A program made the position numbers and the translations under genes. Positions 59,990-64,000 of a DNA stretch of 64,000 nucleotides are shown here, one piece after another. The notes below the pieces were generated by a model, which saw only the letters and a list, made by a program, of their open reading frames with translations, searched no databases and had not been told where the DNA came from. Source of the DNA: Omphiscola glabra (Eukaryota; Mollusca; Gastropoda; Lymnaeidae); the NCBI GenBank assembly GCA_964017045.1, contig OZ024794.1:37416210-37480209 (forward strand), read 5' to 3'. Position 1 is the first letter of the stretch. Every line of letters begins with the position of its first letter.

Positions 59990-60495
59990 TACATTATCAG
60001 TTTTGTCACGCTCTTTTATTAAATAAGAGAACTTTTAGCTTTGGCTAAATAGGCATTCGCACTATGACGTCATTTTCGTTATTATTTAGAACTAATTAAT
60101 TTTAATTTTATTTCGCCTTATTGACAACGTACTAAAGAACGCACTAATAACAACTGATGTTTAGGTTTTCACGATAAATGTGATTAGTTTATAATTCTTT
60201 GATCATATTTGTTTTTACTTAATTTTTTTTTCATAAATTTCAAACGCATATAAAATGCTTAAGATAGTTCCTTAGCTGTTTCTTTACATGTATTTGTAAT
60301 TTATTATAAAAATACTTATATTTTTTCTAAAATAAAAGGGGATATGGAATATATTTTGCGCATGTAAATTTATTCGATTTCCGTAAAATAATAGAAAATA
60401 ACTTTGATTGTTTTTAAGAGTCCGAACGTATCAAAATATTTTCGGGTTTTAAGCGTTATGTCAGCATAGCTCATTCTTATATATATATATAATAT
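59990..60495 (+). repeat. Dispersed repeat of about 520 bp (copy 2 of a pair)
   Basis: Partner of 29760-30285; same order of phrases and the same (TA)n end. Confidence 0.85.
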
Positions 60496-60529
60496 TGGCA
60501 TAACACAAGCAGATCAAGAGGAGCCGTCA

Positions 60530-60930
60530 CTCGTCTTATCGAGGCCCTTTGACACTCTTTGGTTTGTCCTCCTTCCCCATCCACCCTTTGCATTGAAAAA
60601 TGATAATAAATTATCCACACATCTTTAAGCCCCTAAAATATCCTAGGCCCACTGCAGTCGTAGGGGTTACTGTGTTGGGCTCACACTATGTTTCTAAGTT
60701 ACGTGACACTTAAAATTTTTAAAACTAGCATCTCTTCCATTGCTTTCCGGGTGTAGAATACAGCAAAACTAAATTAAAATATTTCTAAAATGCAGTTTTG
60801 TATTTTGACTTTTCCCAAAAAATTTATAGTGACTAAAAAGATGTAATAGGCGATGTAAGGCTAGGGAAAATACATACCCTCAAGGGCACCACAACTGGAA
60901 AGAAGTATAATTTTTTTTATTGGAGTTAAA
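60530..60930 (+). repeat. Unnamed dispersed repeat, copy E (3' part)
   Basis: Matches the second half of copies A and B: GTTGGGCTCACACTATG, TTTCTAAGTTACGTGACACT, CAGCAAAACTAAATTAAA, CACAACTGGAA. It begins about 35 bp after the (TA)n end of the preceding repeat. Confidence 0.7.
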
Positions 60931-60974
60931 TTTCTTTGAAAAGTAACACAGGATGATCTATACTCTATACTGTG

Positions 60975-62560
60975 GTCATCTTATTGAAAAAGAACTGCAC
61001 TAATGCCACCGTCACTGGCATCTACAGCTAATTTAAACTGTATGTTAAAGTCTGGTGCAATGAGAACAGGAGCATTAGCTAGTATATTTCTAATGTTTTC
61101 GAATGCTTCCCGACAAGCATCTGACCAATGAAACTGTGCACTTTTCTTTAACATATTACTTAGGGGAGAAGCAATAACTGTGAAGTTTTTGCAAAATTTT
61201 CCATAGTAATCTGCCATTCCCCAAAATCTCATTAACTGTTTTCTAGTAGTGGGTGGTGGAAATGACATAATCGGATTTATCTTAGCTTGAACAGGCTTTA
61301 CATGACCTTGACCCACTATGTGACCTAAATATTATACAGTTCCATGACAAAATTCACACTTATTTAAATTTACAGTTATATTTGCCTGCAATAATTTTTT
61401 AAACAGAGATCTTAACGGGTTTACATAATTGGACTAAATCTTGACTGTAAATAATTACTTCATCAATATAGGCGCTGCAATTTTCCTGGTCAGCAATAAT
61501 TTTATTAACTAGACGTTGGAATATAGCTGGGGCATTTTTCATTCCAAACGGCATTACTTTTTAAACCATCTGGAGTACAGAAAGCAGATATTTCATTTGC
61601 TCTGTCAGATAGAGGACCCTGCCATAAACCTGATAGTAGGTCTATCTTGGTCACATATTTAGCATCGCCTATTTGATCTATATCATCGCCTAACCTTGGA
61701 ATCGGAAAGGAATCAGACTTTGTAACTGAATTCACTTTCCTGAAGTTAGTGCAAAACCTATAACTTGTGTCAGGCTTTGGGACTAAAATACATGGAGAAC
61801 TCCAGTTACTAGAGTTTGGTTCAACGATATCATTTTCAAGCATGTATTTTATTTCAGACCGGATTATTTCAAGTTATTCCGGATTGACCCTATAGGGGTG
61901 TTGCTTGACCGGAACTGCATTGCCAATGTCAACATCATGTACAGCAATATTAGGCACGTCAGGGGATATTGAAACAAAATCTGCAATAACAGACTTAACA
62001 ACATCCTTCTCTGACAATGAAAAATGTCCTAGATTCTTATTTAATTTGGCCAGTATCTCTAATTTTTTTAGTTTGTCATTACCAAATTTTTCTGGGACAC
62101 TGTCAAAGGTTTCAGTAGCAGTCTCTTTAAGTACTGAAGTTACAACTGAGATTGTGTTAACATTAGTTTCTGAGGATGGACAATGATCATCACATTTTCT
62201 TTCTACATATTCTTTTAACATATTAATGTGACATAACTGTTTCATTCTTTTAAAGTCATTAAGTTTGGACTCAACTACATAAGGACCAAAATTATAGCTT
62301 GTAGTGCATGTCCTGGTATCGGCAAAAGTACAAGCACTTTTTCCCCTGAAGCAAACTGTCTGAATTTGCACTTTTTGTCGTACCAAACTTTCATTTTAGA
62401 TTGAGAATCTTTTAAATGGGATTTAGCCAAATTAACGGCATTAAAAAGTTTAGTTTCAAACTTTAAGACATAGTCAAAAAGTGCTTCAGTGGGTGTCGAT
62501 GACAGCCACGTGTCTTTTAAAAGTTTAAAGGTGTCGTGTGCCAATTTTGGTTAAGGTCCA
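60975..62560 (-). mobile_element. Ty3/Gypsy-type retrotransposon fragment, Gmr1-like domain order
   Basis: Minus strand, 5' to 3': integrase C-terminal region (NLAKSHLKDSQSKMKVWYD and GEKVLVLLPIPGHALQA near 62300-62480; LCHINMLKEYVERK near 62220), a spacer, then IKQHPYR-type VKQHPYRVNPE near 61880, and reverse transcriptase (SPCILVPKPDTSYRFCTNFR, TKIDLLSG, PFGMKNAP, YIDEV) at 61400-61850, then VKPVQAKI and MRFWGMADYYGKFCKNF near 61230, and the RNase H start LAVDASDGGISAVLFQ near 60990. Breaks: a stop at 61874-61876 within an otherwise continuous frame, a frameshift near 61560, another stop near 61333, and a stop after VLFQ. No LTRs, gag or complete integrase. The catalytic YxDD box reads YIDE here. 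Confidence 0.88.
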
Positions 62561-63332
62561 TCAATCCATGTCATAGACTTTGTGGAACAAACCCAGAAAC
62601 AAACCCACAAACAAATCCACAAATTTTCACTTTTATATGATATATATATATATTCATGTAAAGGTGACTCATTAACATTTTATATAATCTCTGGTAGAAA
62701 TAATATATACACCCATCAAAATATGGCTTTAGCGTAGCCAGTTGGGGAGAAGAAGTAGCGACCGCTCCCCATGAGACCATTCCACAAAAAGTGGGACCTT
62801 TTCAAGGATGTAACTTTTTCCGTTTGTTGATGTTGTTTATTTTGAAAATATTTGTTTAATTTAGAAAATAAAAATGTTTTTCATCGGTGTTATTTCTGAA
62901 AATAAAAAACATACACTACTTAAGATGACTTTAAGCAACATAACGAAATCCAACAAGATGTGTCCACTGCTCGTCTTGTCCCACCTTAGTGAAGGGCAGA
63001 TGAAAAGGCAATGCCGTAGATAAGAAAGAAAGGCGCCATAATGGGAGGGTTTTTATTGCATGAAGATAAATAACAAGTCAACCATTTAAATGTGAGACTG
63101 TTATAGCTTGTTCATTTCAACTAAACATTATAATTAAATTGATTTTTGCTAATATCATTAGCTTTGGTATCGTTTTTTTCTTCCTTGAACACTTGTTTTC
63201 AGTTCTTTGTTACGCATTGGTCATTTAACCCGCCAAACGTTAAAACTACAGATTAACTTTGTTACAACTTACAACGGTACGTAAGAGTGGCAGTAACAGC
63301 AAATGCCAATGGAAGCATAAATAATGCCGAGG
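62561..63332. other. No gene recognised
   Basis: A short repeat of AAACCCA/AACAAACCCACA type at 62586-62620 and (TA)n at 62640-62652. Nothing else supported. Confidence 0.4.
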
Positions 63333-63486
63333 CCAACAGTCAGTGGCGTAGGAATAAGTGCCTTTTTCCTCATATTGAGGGGCAGTATTTTCAGCCAACT
63401 GTTAGTTTTTTCGTGGAAGGGAGGCGGCAAAGAAAGCTTGGCCCGACCCGGCGAGCACTTCCACTAACTACGCCACTGCCAACAAT
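63333..63486. mobile_element. 138-bp hAT MITE of the CAGTGGCGTAG family
   Basis: The element proper is 63341-63478. Left end CAGTGGCGTAGG; right end, reverse-complemented, CAGTGGCGTAGTTAG. The flanking octamers CCAACAGT and CCAACAAT differ at one base, so this is a probable 8-bp target duplication. No coding. It shares termini with the complete element at 13966-16995. Confidence 0.85.
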
Positions 63487-64000
63487 GCAGTCACAAGGTG
63501 TGTCTTGTACCCGTAGCCCTGCGAAGACGCCGGAATGACAGGATATCGTATTGTTTTGGACTGATTGAAAAATAACAAATAGTTATTAATGAAATAGTTT
63601 AAACCAATAAATAGGTTATCGAAATAAAAATTCTAAATAGAATTACTATTATTTTGTTATCAACCTTAAATGAAGCATATGTATCATAACATTCAAGGCA
63701 AGGGAACCTAAATTTCCTCTAGCATTTCTTTTGTTACTCTCAGATTAAATGTAGAGATAAACTTAATTCATGTATCCATGAATTTATACAAAATAATTCT
63801 GGTTGAAATTCATCAAGAATTTACTCAAAGAGTATCCTCGTTTAAATTTTAGGCAATAGAGATTTGATTATAACACACAACATAATGTCAGTCCTAATTT
63901 GTAGTTACCAAGTTACCGGTAATTTCTGAACAAGGCGGTTGCTTTTATTTCATGGCTTAAAAATATGTACATTTTAATTTACTGTTCATAATTTGTTTAA
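63487..64000. other. No recognisable feature
   Basis: AT-rich, no exon or repeat supported to the window end. Confidence 0.4.

Overview
This is non-coding-rich animal (metazoan) DNA: AT-rich, with spliced exons, long introns and many decayed transposons. It is not bacterial or viral. The only host gene I can support is on the + strand. It is a class B1 (secretin-family) G-protein-coupled receptor whose closest recognisable subfamily is the parathyroid hormone receptor (PTHR). Six exons at 32611-32722, 33379-33523, 37738-37874, 39754-39848, 42087-42258 and 47602-47758 encode the hormone-binding ectodomain and transmembrane segments 1 to 3 up to the start of 4. A tentative signal-peptide exon ends at 31379. 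Splice phases agree from 33379 onward. I found no exons for the rest of TM4 through TM7 in the last 16 kb, so the gene probably continues beyond the window. Receptor type plus mobile-element mix suggest a lophotrochozoan-like invertebrate, perhaps a mollusc; this taxonomic guess is inference.

Layout. 1-31 kb (upstream of the receptor): two ZMYM1-like hAT transposon copies (one complete with TIRs and an 8-bp target duplication at 13966-16995), two copies of an unnamed dispersed repeat, RTE and CR1/L2-type LINE fragments, a Helitron-like end, many minisatellites and two large CTAT arrays. 31-48 kb: the receptor exons. Their introns hold an antisense dispersed repeat, a second RTE fragment, an internally deleted hAT (38003-38768), and, between the TM2 and TM3 exons, a Helitron fragment that contains a nested LINE and a 32-bp minisatellite. 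48-64 kb: more hAT debris, a GATCCCG array, a 159-bp inverted-terminal-repeat MITE with a second copy inside a microsatellite, a 937-bp hAT carrying about 25 copies of a 19-bp repeat, a Helitron helicase remnant, CTGT/CTAC arrays, and a decayed Gypsy-type retrotransposon with integrase upstream of reverse transcriptase (Gmr1-like order).

There is no operon-like or defence-system architecture. The most informative features are evolutionary: a duplicated splice acceptor in the receptor gene, minisatellites that arose inside transposon coding sequence, and nested insertions that can be ordered in time. All transposase and reverse transcriptase genes here are broken; none looks able to move by itself.
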